A stretch of 64,000 nt of DNA from Chryseobacterium koreense CCUG 49689 (GTDB lineage Bacteria; Bacteroidota; Bacteroidia; Flavobacteriales; Weeksellaceae). The position numbers were made by a program, and so were the translations under genes. The notes under the pieces were generated by a model. It did not search any database, had not been told where the DNA came from, and was given only the letters and a program-made list of their open reading frames with translations. The stretch covers positions 1-64,000 of the forward strand of contig NZ_LFNG01000006.1 in assembly GCF_001045435.1 (NCBI RefSeq). Reading direction: 5' to 3'. Of this stretch, positions 51,851-60,011 are shown one piece after another (positions within the stretch are counted from its first letter, which is position 1; the number at the start of each line of letters is the position of its first letter).

Positions 51851-53992
51851 CTATTTCTTTAAATATTCATCAAAATAATCCGTCACTTTCTGCATCAGGT
51901 GAACCCTGTCTTTGCCCAAAACATTATGGGCATGACCGGGATAAACAAAGTAATCCATCTGAACTCCATGATCCACCGCAGCTTTCAGGAATTTGATTGA
52001 ATGTTGCCAAACCACCACATTATCCTGCGCTCCATGAATCATGAGCAAATGTCCTTTCAGATTTTGGACTTTATCCAAAAGATTGGCCTGTTTGTAACCT
52101 TCCGGATTATTTTGAGGGGAATCCATATATCTTTCGGTGTACATGATTTCATACATATTCCAATCGATAACCGGACCACCCGCAACTCCCACTTGGAAAA
52201 CTTCCGGATGTTTCAGCATCATACTCGTGGTCATAAATCCGCCAAAACTCCACCCATGAATCCCCATTTTATCGGCGTTTACATAAGGTAGCGATTTCAG
52301 GTACTCCACTCCTTTCAACTGGTCGCTCATTTCAATTTCGCCTAAATTTCGGAAAACGGCCTGTTCAAATTTCTGCCCGCGATTGGAGGAACCTCTTCCA
52401 TCCATGGTGAAAACGATATAGCCTCTTTGCGCCATATATTCATACCACAGATTTCCGGAAGCCGGAAAGGAATTCGTAATCAACTGCAAATGAGGGCCAT
52501 TGTAAAGGTAAACGATCACGGGATATTTTTTGGTAGCATCAAAATCTGTGGGCAAAATCAGTTTGCCATAAAGCGGAGTTCCATCATCTGCATTTAAGCT
52601 CACATTCTTGATTTCGGGTCTTTGATAATTTTTCAATGGATTTTCCGCGGTCAGAATATTTTTGGATTTCAGGTTATTGGTATTGATCAGATTTACCATT
52701 CGCGGTGATGAGGCATTGGAATAGCTGTCATAGAGATAATTTCCATCTGCACTCAAAATCCCGGTATGCATTCCTGCACCTGTGTCTAATCTTTCCGTTT
52801 TAAAGGTGTTCCAGTTTACTTTGTAAAGGTGTCTTTCCAAAGGAGTTTCCTGTGTGGAGGTATAGAAAATTTCCTTCTTTTTTTCATTGAATCCAAGCAA
52901 ATCCGTCACCACCCAATTTCCTTTGGTGATTTGGGAAACCAAACCAGAATTCACATTGTAGTGGAACAAATGATTGAAACCAGTTCTTTCACTTTGCCAG
53001 ATAAAATCAGTGCTGGAATTCGGAAAGAAAGTGAGCTGATGTTGTGGCTCCACATATTTCTCGTGTTTTTCTTCAAAAATGGTTTTGATGAAATCTCCGC
53101 TGGAAACCTCATATTGGTTCATCTTCAAATCATTTTGGTCACGGTTTAGGACTCCGATAAAAACGGATTTAGAATCGGGATTCCATGTAATTACGGTGAG
53201 GTACTGCTCCGGATCACCTTCCGTTTTCACGAAGGTAGTTTTATTGGTTTTAAGGTCATAAATGCCCAAAGTCACGTGGTGGGATTTGGTTCCCGCCATT
53301 GGATACTTGATGTTTTTGTTCACCGCCGGAACCACGCTCCAATCGATAATCGGGTAATCACTGACCATGGTTTGATCCATTCTGTAGAAAGCAATTTTTG
53401 AATTATCCGGTGAGATAAAAATCCCTTTTGTAATTCCAAATTCCTGTTGGTGAACCGATTTACCGTTCACGATGTTTTCATCCGCATCGTTGGTAATTTG
53501 GGTGACTTTTCCGTTTCTATTTACGAACAAATTATTTTTTACGGTATATACAAAACCACTTTCATCAGTGAAAAGCTCAGTATTTTCCGCATTTTCATCC
53601 AAGGTTGCCCAGTCTTTTACCTTCCAGTCTTTCCCCGATTTTTCAATGCGGTAATATTTAGAGTCTTGCGAAAAATATCCTTTATCCTTATTAATGAAGG
53701 TAATCCTAGGAAAACTTTTCAGTTGCTTTTCCGCCGAAAGACCTTTGTTCAGTTGCGACAAAGAAACCAATGTATCCTGTTTCATGCTTTGTACTTCGGT
53801 CACCAAATAGCCATTTTTCACCGTCTGGTAAAAAGATTTGTGATCATTGCTCCAAGAAAATCCTGAGATATTTTTTACCGCAAGATTGCTTCGGAGTCCA
53901 TTGACTGCTTCCGCAATCGTGAATTTTTGATTTTGACCAAAAAGAAAAGTCCCCGCAACGAGGAATAGCAAAGATATTTTTGAAAATTTCAT
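51851..53992 (-). CDS. secreted S9 (DPP IV/PTP-like) serine peptidase
   Basis: 713 residues. Signal peptide MKFSKISLLFLVAGTFLFGQ, an N-terminal beta-propeller (DPPIV_N, with HQQEFGITKGIFISPDNSK), then an alpha/beta hydrolase domain with catalytic Ser582 (GWSFGG), Asp657 (HGAQDNVV) and His689 (YPGHAHNVLG). The C-terminal block resembles prolyl tripeptidyl peptidase of Porphyromonas. Members remove di- or tripeptides after proline. The propeller shows HQQEFG where DPP IV has a double glutamate, so N-terminal substrate recognition may differ. Periplasmic. No neighbouring gene in its transcript. Confidence 0.93.
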   Translation of the reverse strand: MKFSKISLLFLVAGTFLFGQNQKFTIAEAVNGLRSNLAVKNISGFSWSNDHKSFYQTVKNGYLVTEVQSMKQDTLVSLSQLNKGLSAEKQLKSFPRITFINKDKGYFSQDSKYYRIEKSGKDWKVKDWATLDENAENTELFTDESGFVYTVKNNLFVNRNGKVTQITNDADENIVNGKSVHQQEFGITKGIFISPDNSKIAFYRMDQTMVSDYPIIDWSVVPAVNKNIKYPMAGTKSHHVTLGIYDLKTNKTTFVKTEGDPEQYLTVITWNPDSKSVFIGVLNRDQNDLKMNQYEVSSGDFIKTIFEEKHEKYVEPQHQLTFFPNSSTDFIWQSERTGFNHLFHYNVNSGLVSQITKGNWVVTDLLGFNEKKKEIFYTSTQETPLERHLYKVNWNTFKTERLDTGAGMHTGILSADGNYLYDSYSNASSPRMVNLINTNNLKSKNILTAENPLKNYQRPEIKNVSLNADDGTPLYGKLILPTDFDATKKYPVIVYLYNGPHLQLITNSFPASGNLWYEYMAQRGYIVFTMDGRGSSNRGQKFEQAVFRNLGEIEMSDQLKGVEYLKSLPYVNADKMGIHGWSFGGFMTTSMMLKHPEVFQVGVAGGPVIDWNMYEIMYTERYMDSPQNNPEGYKQANLLDKVQNLKGHLLMIHGAQDNVVVWQHSIKFLKAAVDHGVQMDYFVYPGHAHNVLGKDRVHLMQKVTDYFDEYLKK

Positions 53993-54090
53993 CTCGAAAA
54001 TTTTAGGTGGCTAAATTTAAGAAATAAAATTGACGTGTTAAAAGACTGTTAAAAAACGCAATAAAATGTCTTCCTGATCCGGAAAACAAA

Positions 54091-54786
54091 CTAGTAAATG
54101 CTCCCCAAAAAAGGATCTTTGGTGGATGGAGCTGGATTCCATTGGTACTGATGCGTCCAATAAGCAATCTTCATCGATAAAATTCCCAGACCTGCCCCAA
54201 AAAGCACATCTGAAATATAGTGCTTGTTATTTGCAATCCGCATTAATCCAACTCCCGTCGCAACTCCATAAGCGGCAAATGGCACCCACTTATGGTTTTC
54301 GCCATATTCGATTGAAAGCATTGTGGCGCCTGCAAAAGCATTTGCAGTATGACCGGAAGGAAAAGAAAATGAGGTTCCATCGGGACGGGTTTCATTAAGT
54401 GTTGTTTTGAGCAAATACACCATTCCCAGATTCAGGAGTTGTCCTTTGATCAAGATCGCGGTTCGGTTTTTCCAGTCTGTCCGCGGTTTCATACCGATCC
54501 ATTCGAAACCGTAAACAGCGGCAAAGGGAAACATTTGGGCATAGTCATCAAAATGGTTCTGAAATCCCGGAAGGTGCTCGTTCCGGAATTCTGCAATTTC
54601 ATTTTTAATGGATCCGTTTCCGTTTCCGTTTGTCGCGATCCCCGAAACCATTAATCCAACAGGAAAATAAAGCTTTTTGTACTGAAATTCTAGCCTTTTG
54701 TTTTCGAGTTTTATGCTATCTTTATCCTGGGAGAAGGACAGGAGCAAAAAATTGAAAACCAAAAAAAGGGAAATCCATTTCTTCAT
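54091..54786 (-). CDS. secreted PAP2-family phosphatase
   Basis: 231 residues from ATG 54786; the TTG at 54804 is less likely. Signal peptide MKKWISLFLVFNFLLLSFSQ. PAP2 motifs: KTTLNETRPDG (KX6RP), SFPSGHTANAFA, and RIANNKHYISDVLFGAGLG (RX5HX3D). The enzyme dephosphorylates lipid or other phosphates, possibly undecaprenyl pyrophosphate or phosphatidic acid; which is unknown. Faces the periplasm. Its C-terminal end has no further domain. Confidence 0.92.
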   Translation of the reverse strand: MKKWISLFLVFNFLLLSFSQDKDSIKLENKRLEFQYKKLYFPVGLMVSGIATNGNGNGSIKNEIAEFRNEHLPGFQNHFDDYAQMFPFAAVYGFEWIGMKPRTDWKNRTAILIKGQLLNLGMVYLLKTTLNETRPDGTSFSFPSGHTANAFAGATMLSIEYGENHKWVPFAAYGVATGVGLMRIANNKHYISDVLFGAGLGILSMKIAYWTHQYQWNPAPSTKDPFLGSIY

Positions 54787-54845
54787 CCGTGAAATTTTAG
54801 GCAAAACTAAAGGAAATTATTTCATTATGAATTAAAAGAAACAAA

Positions 54846-54882
54846 AATCCTCTTCACCAGCTGTTTTTCTGCTTGAAGGATT
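54846..54882 (-). terminator. weak terminator-like hairpin upstream of PAP2 gene
   Basis: Stem AATCC-TC-TTCA / TGAA-GGATT, with a T-rich tail on the minus strand. It lies where no minus-strand gene precedes it, so its role is unclear. Confidence 0.3.
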
Positions 54883-54979
54883 CTTTCATAATCACCACTG
54901 CCTCACTTCTCGTTCCCTAAGTCAAAAAAAAACCATAACCTACTGATTTTCAATATTCAATTCTCAACATAATATTTAT

Positions 54980-55022
54980 TACCATACATCAATGATGGAA
55001 ATTCAATCTTGCATTATTTTTG
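54980..55022 (+). promoter_or_regulatory. yceI promoter with shared upstream element
   Basis: TACCATACATCAA (54980-54992), 22 bp, TATTTTTG (55015-55022); the start codon follows 37 bp later. Identical element, spacing and -7 box as at 16001-16043. Confidence 0.65.
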
Positions 55023-55059
55023 CATAAGAAATTAATCATTAACCCAAATAAATATCAGT

Positions 55060-55569
55060 ATGGCAACTAAATGGAACTTAGACCAAGCTCACAGCGAAAT
55101 CAACTTCAAAGTAAGACACATGATGATCGCTAATGTGAAAGGGGAATTCAAAAATTTCAATGTGGATCTGGAAAGTGAAGACGATAACTTCAAAAATGTG
55201 AAAGCTCACGCCGTAATTGAGACCGATTCTGTGAATACCAACAATACCGACAGAGACAATCACTTGAGATCAGCTGAGTTTTTTAATGCAGCTGAGCATC
55301 CGCAAATTACTTTTGACACTACTTCTTTGAATGATGAAATTACTGGAAACCTTACCATCAATGGAATTACGAAACCAATTGCTTTGGAAGTGGATTTCGG
55401 TGGAATCAATGTGGATCCATGGGGACAAACCAAAGCCGGTTTTTCTTTCGAAGGGAAAATCAAAAGAAGCGATTTCGGATTAAACTGGAATGCAGCGCTT
55501 GAAGCAGGCGGAGTGATGGTTTCCGAAGAGGTGAAAATCTCTGGCGACCTTCAGTTCATCAAAGCATAA
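55060..55569 (+). CDS. YceI family protein
   Basis: 169 residues, a complete YceI lipocalin-like fold without a signal peptide, hence cytoplasmic. Blocks: KWNLDQAHSEINFKVRHMM at the start, DRDNHLRSAEFFNAAEHPQITF, GNLTINGITKPIALEV, KRSDFGLNWNAALEAGGVMVSEEVKI. YceI proteins bind isoprenoid-type lipids and are often stress-induced. It shares its promoter element with an NAD(P)-binding oxidoreductase gene at 16.0 kb. The DODA dioxygenase gene is 105 bp downstream on the same strand. Confidence 0.94.
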   Translation: MATKWNLDQAHSEINFKVRHMMIANVKGEFKNFNVDLESEDDNFKNVKAHAVIETDSVNTNNTDRDNHLRSAEFFNAAEHPQITFDTTSLNDEITGNLTINGITKPIALEVDFGGINVDPWGQTKAGFSFEGKIKRSDFGLNWNAALEAGGVMVSEEVKISGDLQFIKA

Positions 55570-55674
55570 AAATCATCGCTTTACCACATTGGTGTTGTTC
55601 GAAAAGGCTAGAATCATTTAGTTCCTTTCGTGCAACACCTTTTTTTCGAAGATACAGAATTAAATTTATCCAAA

Positions 55675-56502
55675 ATGAACCTCAACGAACTTTCCAATAT
55701 TTCAAACGATTTTAAAAATACCGAAAAAATGCCTGTCCTATTTCTCGGGCATGGCTCACCAATGAACGCGATTGAGGAGAATATTTTTGTACAGGGTTTC
55801 AGGGATATTGCGAAAGAAATCCCTAAACCCAATGCGATTCTCTGTATTTCTGCGCATTGGCTCACTGAAGGAACTTTTGTGACCGCAATGGAAAATCCAA
55901 AAACCATCCATGATTTCTATGGTTTCCCGAAAGAACTTTTTGATGTGCAATATCCCGCGAAAGGAAATCCGGAATTGGCAAAGGAAACCAAGGAACTGCT
56001 TCTGCCAAATTTTGTGGAGGAGGATCAAAGTTGGGGACTCGATCACGGTGCGTGGTCAGTGCTGAAGCATCTTTATCCGAATGCCGATATTCCGGTGATT
56101 CAGCTCAGCATCGATTACCACAAACCAACACAATACCATTATGATTTGGCGAAGAAACTGGAAAAGCTTCGTCACAAGGGAATTCTGATTATTGGCAGTG
56201 GAAACATAGTCCATAATTTGAGGATGATTGACTGGCGAAATATCCACTCCATCGGTTCCGGTTGGGATTGGGCGATCGAAGCCCGCGAAAAAACCAACAA
56301 CTGGATCTTGGACGGGAATATTCAAAACCTCCTGGATTACCAGAAGCATGGTTCGGCTATGCAAAACGCGGTACCAACTCCCGATCACTATTTGCCGATG
56401 ATCTATTCTTTGGCGCTGAAGGACAAAACCGATGAAATCTCTTTGTTTAATGACGAACTGATCGGAGGAAGCTTGAGCATGACCAGCGTGAGAATTGGTT
56501 GA
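55675..56502 (+). CDS. ygiD: DODA-type extradiol dioxygenase (YgiD-like)
   Basis: 275 residues from ATG 55675; an in-frame GTG at 55630 is not favoured. Blocks of the LigB-like class III fold: MPVLFLGHGSPMNAIEEN, ILCISAHWLTEGTFVTA, DHGAWSVLKHLYP, IIGSGNIVHNLR and PTPDHYLPMIYSLAL. The zinc-ligand histidines are expected in LGHGSP, SAHW and IVHNL. Opens catechol-type rings, such as DOPA in vitro; the natural substrate is unknown. Follows yceI, and the pairing suggests a common stress or aromatic-compound response, which is inference. Confidence 0.93.
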   Translation: MNLNELSNISNDFKNTEKMPVLFLGHGSPMNAIEENIFVQGFRDIAKEIPKPNAILCISAHWLTEGTFVTAMENPKTIHDFYGFPKELFDVQYPAKGNPELAKETKELLLPNFVEEDQSWGLDHGAWSVLKHLYPNADIPVIQLSIDYHKPTQYHYDLAKKLEKLRHKGILIIGSGNIVHNLRMIDWRNIHSIGSGWDWAIEAREKTNNWILDGNIQNLLDYQKHGSAMQNAVPTPDHYLPMIYSLALKDKTDEISLFNDELIGGSLSMTSVRIG

Positions 56503-56511
56503 TAAAGGAAA

Positions 56512-56540
56512 CGTTGTTAGCGCTTGAAGCACTAACAACG
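56512..56540. terminator. hairpin between convergent genes
   Basis: CGTTGTTAG / CTAACAACG with inner GCTT / AAGC pairing. There is no T-run, so termination strength is uncertain. Confidence 0.5.
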
Positions 56541-56551
56541 CGCTCTCATTA

Positions 56552-57199
56552 TCAGAAAGTTACCCAGTAAGTCGCATTATAAGACTTTGTGAAATTACTG
56601 ATACAGTTCGGTGAGGTGATTCTCACTTTAACCGAAGAAATACCATTTTCTTTAGAATAGGAAAAGTTCGGTGTAGTGTCGTTCGAGGTTCTCACTTCGC
56701 CATTCGCATACGTTGTTTCCCAGTAGTATTTGTAATCGGCATTAGTAGTAGAAGGCACAAATGCTACGATCCCATCAGATTTCCGCATTTCACTGTAATT
56801 GGTAAAATCTGAGTTGCAATTGGCTGCGTTGGTCGTAGAATACTCGGATCGGTCTCGTGAAATTGTAGTCGCAACTGCACCTGAAGTGGCATAATTCCCT
56901 ACTGCAATGGTTTTATTACATTGCGAAACCCCTTTGGGAGTAAGCATTGCAAGAGACAAAGTCATGTTTCCATTTGAATTTCCGGTTACCCGTACTGCCC
57001 GTCTTTTTGCATTGGGTGACATCGAAGCCACGGATCCGTGACTTTCCCACAGATGGCAATTGCTGCACTGCGCGTCGTCAATATCTACCGAATAAGTTGC
57101 TGTGGAACCTACCGGCAAATTTGAAGGTCCACTGATTGTACATTGTGCAAACGCACCCGTCATCAGCGCGGAGCTGAATAATACTAGTAGCTTTTTCAT
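56552..57199 (-). CDS. secreted six-cysteine protein, unknown family, paralogue A
   Basis: 215 residues. Signal peptide MKKLLVLFSSALMTGAFA, mature start QCTISGPSNL. Cysteines at 20, 45, 48, 94, 128 and 199. A conserved core AQCSNCHLW has the CxxCH form (Cys45, Cys48, His49). Strand-rich, with a likely immunoglobulin or PKD-like first half (GSTATYSVDIDDA) and a second half with KYYWETTYANGEVRTS. The C-terminus is KSYNATYWVTF, not a type IX sorting domain. Closely paralogous to the next gene (57347-57973); same strand, 147 bp apart. Function unknown. Confidence 0.8.
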   Translation of the reverse strand: MKKLLVLFSSALMTGAFAQCTISGPSNLPVGSTATYSVDIDDAQCSNCHLWESHGSVASMSPNAKRRAVRVTGNSNGNMTLSLAMLTPKGVSQCNKTIAVGNYATSGAVATTISRDRSEYSTTNAANCNSDFTNYSEMRKSDGIVAFVPSTTNADYKYYWETTYANGEVRTSNDTTPNFSYSKENGISSVKVRITSPNCISNFTKSYNATYWVTF

Positions 57200-57346
57200 A
57201 ATAATATTTTTAATGTATTGTTAAGAAAACAGCTACCAAAATCGTACCTTAAAAAAAAATTAAAGCAGAAAGTTCGACTTGAAATTTACAGGAATGCCTC
57301 ATTTACAGAGGGTTAAGAGAAATCCAAAATTTTCTTCTTCATTGCG

Positions 57347-57973
57347 CTAAAAATTCTTCCAGTAATTAGAATCATACGTTTTCGTAAACGACCGCATGCA
57401 TCTGGTGGAAATAATTTTGCCCGAAACCGTTACAATTCCGTTTTCTTTAGTGTAAGGAAATTGAGGAGACTTTTCGGTGGACTGTTTTTGCGCACCATCC
57501 ATATAAACTACCGTCCATTCGTATTTGTAGTAATTTTCTGTTTTAGTTGGAGAGAAAGAGACCATTCCTTCAGTAATTTTTTCTTCCCTAAATTCGCTGA
57601 AATCAATATCGCAATTGGGATTGGTGATTCCTAGAGATGATTTGTTGATGGTAATGTTTTTCACCGGCTCTACAACATCTACCACTTTGCTGCATTGTAC
57701 CATTCCTTGCGGCGCAATCATTGCCAGTGAGAGTATGGTTTGACCACCGGTATTTCCTTTTAGTTTAATGGAATTCTGTTTCACATCACCATCCACCGTT
57801 ACGCGATCTCCATAGATGGTCCAAAGATGGCAGTCTTTACATTGTGCAATGTCTTTTTCCACAGTGTAAGTTTCTGTTTCGCCAATTTTTATGTTTGGAT
57901 TTCCAATGATATAGCACTGTGAAAATCCCGCAGCAAAAATGAGCAGGCTCAATAAAAGCATATTTTTTTTCAT
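57347..57973 (-). CDS. secreted six-cysteine protein, unknown family, paralogue B
   Basis: 208 residues, signal peptide MKKNMLLLSLLIFAAGFS. Cysteines at 20, 45, 48, 94, 121 and 192, aligned with those of the upstream-labelled paralogue A (the first four at identical positions). CxxCH core AQCKDCHLW (His49). Shared blocks include LSLAM, YKYEWTVVYMDGA and PYTKENGI, and the same YW end (DSNYWKNF). It is transcribed before paralogue A; no hairpin separates the two, so co-transcription is likely. Six aligned cysteines suggest three disulfides in the periplasm or outside. Function unknown. Confidence 0.8.
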   Translation of the reverse strand: MKKNMLLLSLLIFAAGFSQCYIIGNPNIKIGETETYTVEKDIAQCKDCHLWTIYGDRVTVDGDVKQNSIKLKGNTGGQTILSLAMIAPQGMVQCSKVVDVVEPVKNITINKSSLGITNPNCDIDFSEFREEKITEGMVSFSPTKTENYYKYEWTVVYMDGAQKQSTEKSPQFPYTKENGIVTVSGKIISTRCMRSFTKTYDSNYWKNF

Positions 57974-58010
57974 CGCTTCTGTGTTTTAATTTAAAGTTTA
58001 AATACAAGGA

Positions 58011-59639
58011 TTAAACCTGGATCACACCCAAATTAAATTTTTCCGTAACGGGGGCGTGATTGGCGGCTTCAATTCCCATGGAAATCCACTTCCGTGTGTC
58101 AATCGGATTGATGATGGCGTCCGTCCACAATCTTGCGGCGGCATAGGTGGATTCTGTCTGTTTCTGATATTTCTTTGAAATGGTGTCCAAGATTTCCTGT
58201 TCCTCCTGTTGAGAAATTTCTTTACCTTGTTTTTTAAGCGTAGAAGTTTGAATCTGCGCCAAAACTTTTGCAGCCTGACTTCCGCCCATCACGGCCAATT
58301 CAGACCACGGCCAAGCTACAATCAATCTGGGATCATAAGCTTTTCCGCACATCGCGTAATTTCCTGCTCCATAAGAATTGCCGGTAATCACTGTGAATTT
58401 CGGGACCACGGAATTGGAAACCGCGTTCACCATTTTTGCACCGTCTTTGATGATTCCGCCATGCTCCGACTTGGAACCCACCATAAATCCTGCGACATCC
58501 TGAAGGAAAACGAGCGGGATTTTTCTTTGGTTGCAATTGGCGATAAACCGGGTCGCCTTATCTGCGGAATCCGAGTAAATCACTCCACCGAACTGCATTT
58601 CGCCTTTTCCGCTTTTTACCAATTTTCTTTGGTTGGCCACGATTCCCACGCTCCAACCATCGATTCTTGCGGTAGCGCAGATAATTGTTTTTCCGTAGTC
58701 GGGTTTGTATTCTTCAAATTCTGAATTGTCCACCAAAGATTTGATGATCTCGAAAGTATCATATTGTTCGGTTCTGGAAATCGGCATCAAACCGAAAATA
58801 TCTTCTATTTTGTGTTTGGGTGGGAAACTTTCAATTCGGTCAAAACCAGCTTTATCGAAATCGCCAAGCGACTTCATAATATTTTTGATACGGTCCAAAG
58901 CATCTTTGTCATCTTTAGCCTTGTAATCTGTTACTCCTGAAATTTCGCAGTGAGTGGTTGCACCTCCTAAAGTTTCATTGTCAATATTTTCTCCGATGGC
59001 GGCTTTCACCAAATAACTTCCCGCCAAAAAGATGGAACCGGTTTGATCCACGATCATCGCTTCGTCACTCATAATCGGCAAATAGGCACCACCTGCAACG
59101 CAACTTCCCATCACCGCGGAAATCTGCACGATTCCCATGGAGCTCATTTTGGCGTTGTTTCTGAAAATCCTGCCGAAATGTTCTTTATCAGGGAAAATCT
59201 CGTCTTGCATCGGAAGAAAAACCCCGGCTGAATCCACCAGATAAATAATTGGCAGTCTGTTTTCAATGGAAATTTCCTGGGCTCTGAGATTCTTTTTTGC
59301 AGTGATTGGAAACCAAGCTCCCGCTTTCACGGATGCATCATTGGCAACCACCAAACACTGTCTGCCGGAAACGTATCCCATCACCACCACAACTCCCGCA
59401 CTGGGACAACCTCCCTGTTCTTGATACATTTCAAAACCGGCGAACGCACCAATTTCAATGGATTCTGCACCTTTGTCGAGGAGATATTCAATTCTTTCAC
59501 GTGCAGTTAATTTGCCTTCTTCCCTTTGTTTTTGCAACCGTTTTTCGCCACCTCCTTTTTTAATTTCCGAAAGTAGTTTGTTGATTTCTGCAAGTTTCAG
59601 TTTATTGTGGTCTTCTCTTTTATTAAATTCTAAATCCAT
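58011..59639 (-). CDS. acyl-CoA carboxylase beta subunit (carboxyltransferase)
   Basis: 542 residues of the MCCB/PCCB carboxyltransferase family. Blocks: RLQKQREEGKLTARERIEYLLD, PSAGVVVVMGYVSGR, VDSAGVFLPMQDEIFPD, SAVMGSCVAGGAYLPIMSDE, and in the C-terminal half FLQDVAGFMVGSKSEHGGIIKDGAKM and GNSYGAGNYAMCGKAYDPRL. The order matches methylcrotonyl-CoA carboxylase beta chains of leucine breakdown best, though propionyl-type use cannot be excluded. The biotin-carrying alpha subunit is not in the window. Its upstream gap holds repeated GTTTCAACCAT sites that could be operators. Confidence 0.9.
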   Translation of the reverse strand: MDLEFNKREDHNKLKLAEINKLLSEIKKGGGEKRLQKQREEGKLTARERIEYLLDKGAESIEIGAFAGFEMYQEQGGCPSAGVVVVMGYVSGRQCLVVANDASVKAGAWFPITAKKNLRAQEISIENRLPIIYLVDSAGVFLPMQDEIFPDKEHFGRIFRNNAKMSSMGIVQISAVMGSCVAGGAYLPIMSDEAMIVDQTGSIFLAGSYLVKAAIGENIDNETLGGATTHCEISGVTDYKAKDDKDALDRIKNIMKSLGDFDKAGFDRIESFPPKHKIEDIFGLMPISRTEQYDTFEIIKSLVDNSEFEEYKPDYGKTIICATARIDGWSVGIVANQRKLVKSGKGEMQFGGVIYSDSADKATRFIANCNQRKIPLVFLQDVAGFMVGSKSEHGGIIKDGAKMVNAVSNSVVPKFTVITGNSYGAGNYAMCGKAYDPRLIVAWPWSELAVMGGSQAAKVLAQIQTSTLKKQGKEISQQEEQEILDTISKKYQKQTESTYAAARLWTDAIINPIDTRKWISMGIEAANHAPVTEKFNLGVIQV

Positions 59640-59690
59640 TCCTTAAAAAAAATTTCCATAAAGATAAGATATTTCAGCGTAAATGTTTCG

Positions 59691-59826
59691 GTTTCAACCA
59701 TCTGTACTAAACGTTTGACTGACAGAAATTTAATTATCCTATTTTAACATTTTTTGAAAGCGTTTCTATATAATAATTCGCCAAAAATCTCGTTGAATGT
59801 AGAAAAATTGAAACAGTTTCAACCAT
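59691..59826. promoter_or_regulatory. pair of GTTTCAACCAT sites, one in a palindrome
   Basis: GTTTCAACCAT at 59691-59701 and at 59816-59826; the second overlaps the perfect palindrome TTGAAAC-A-GTTTCAA (59808-59822). They lie in the 372-bp gap between the carboxylase and the DMT transporter and may be operator sites for the leftward carboxylase promoter. The rest of the gap shows no gene. Confidence 0.45.
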
Positions 59827-59875
59827 TTTATATGCTGTTCCTAGTTTATTTTTTTTAATAGTTTATTATTTGAGG

Positions 59876-59910
59876 ACCCCGAAAGTTGAAAGATTTTTGG
59901 GGTTTTTTTT
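59876..59910 (+). terminator. orphan terminator in divergent gap
   Basis: ACCCC / GGGGT stem with AAA/TTT inner pairing and a T8 tail. No rightward gene lies upstream of it, so it may end a small RNA. Confidence 0.6.
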
Positions 59911-59977
59911 GAGCATCGAGTTGCTGAATGCCAATTCCGAGAGGTCTAAGGCAATAGCTCAACTCAAACCAAATTCG

Positions 59978-59985
59978 TACTTTTG
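59978..59985 (+). promoter_or_regulatory. -7 element for DMT transporter
   Basis: TACTTTTG matches TAnnTTTG, 26 bp before the start codon. Confidence 0.45.
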
Positions 59986-60011
59986 CGGAACTTCAAAACA
60001 GACAGTTTTTC

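Noticed and set aside
56552-57973. Type IX secretion cargo
   Set aside because: Neither paralogue has a C-terminal sorting domain; they end in short YW...F tails.
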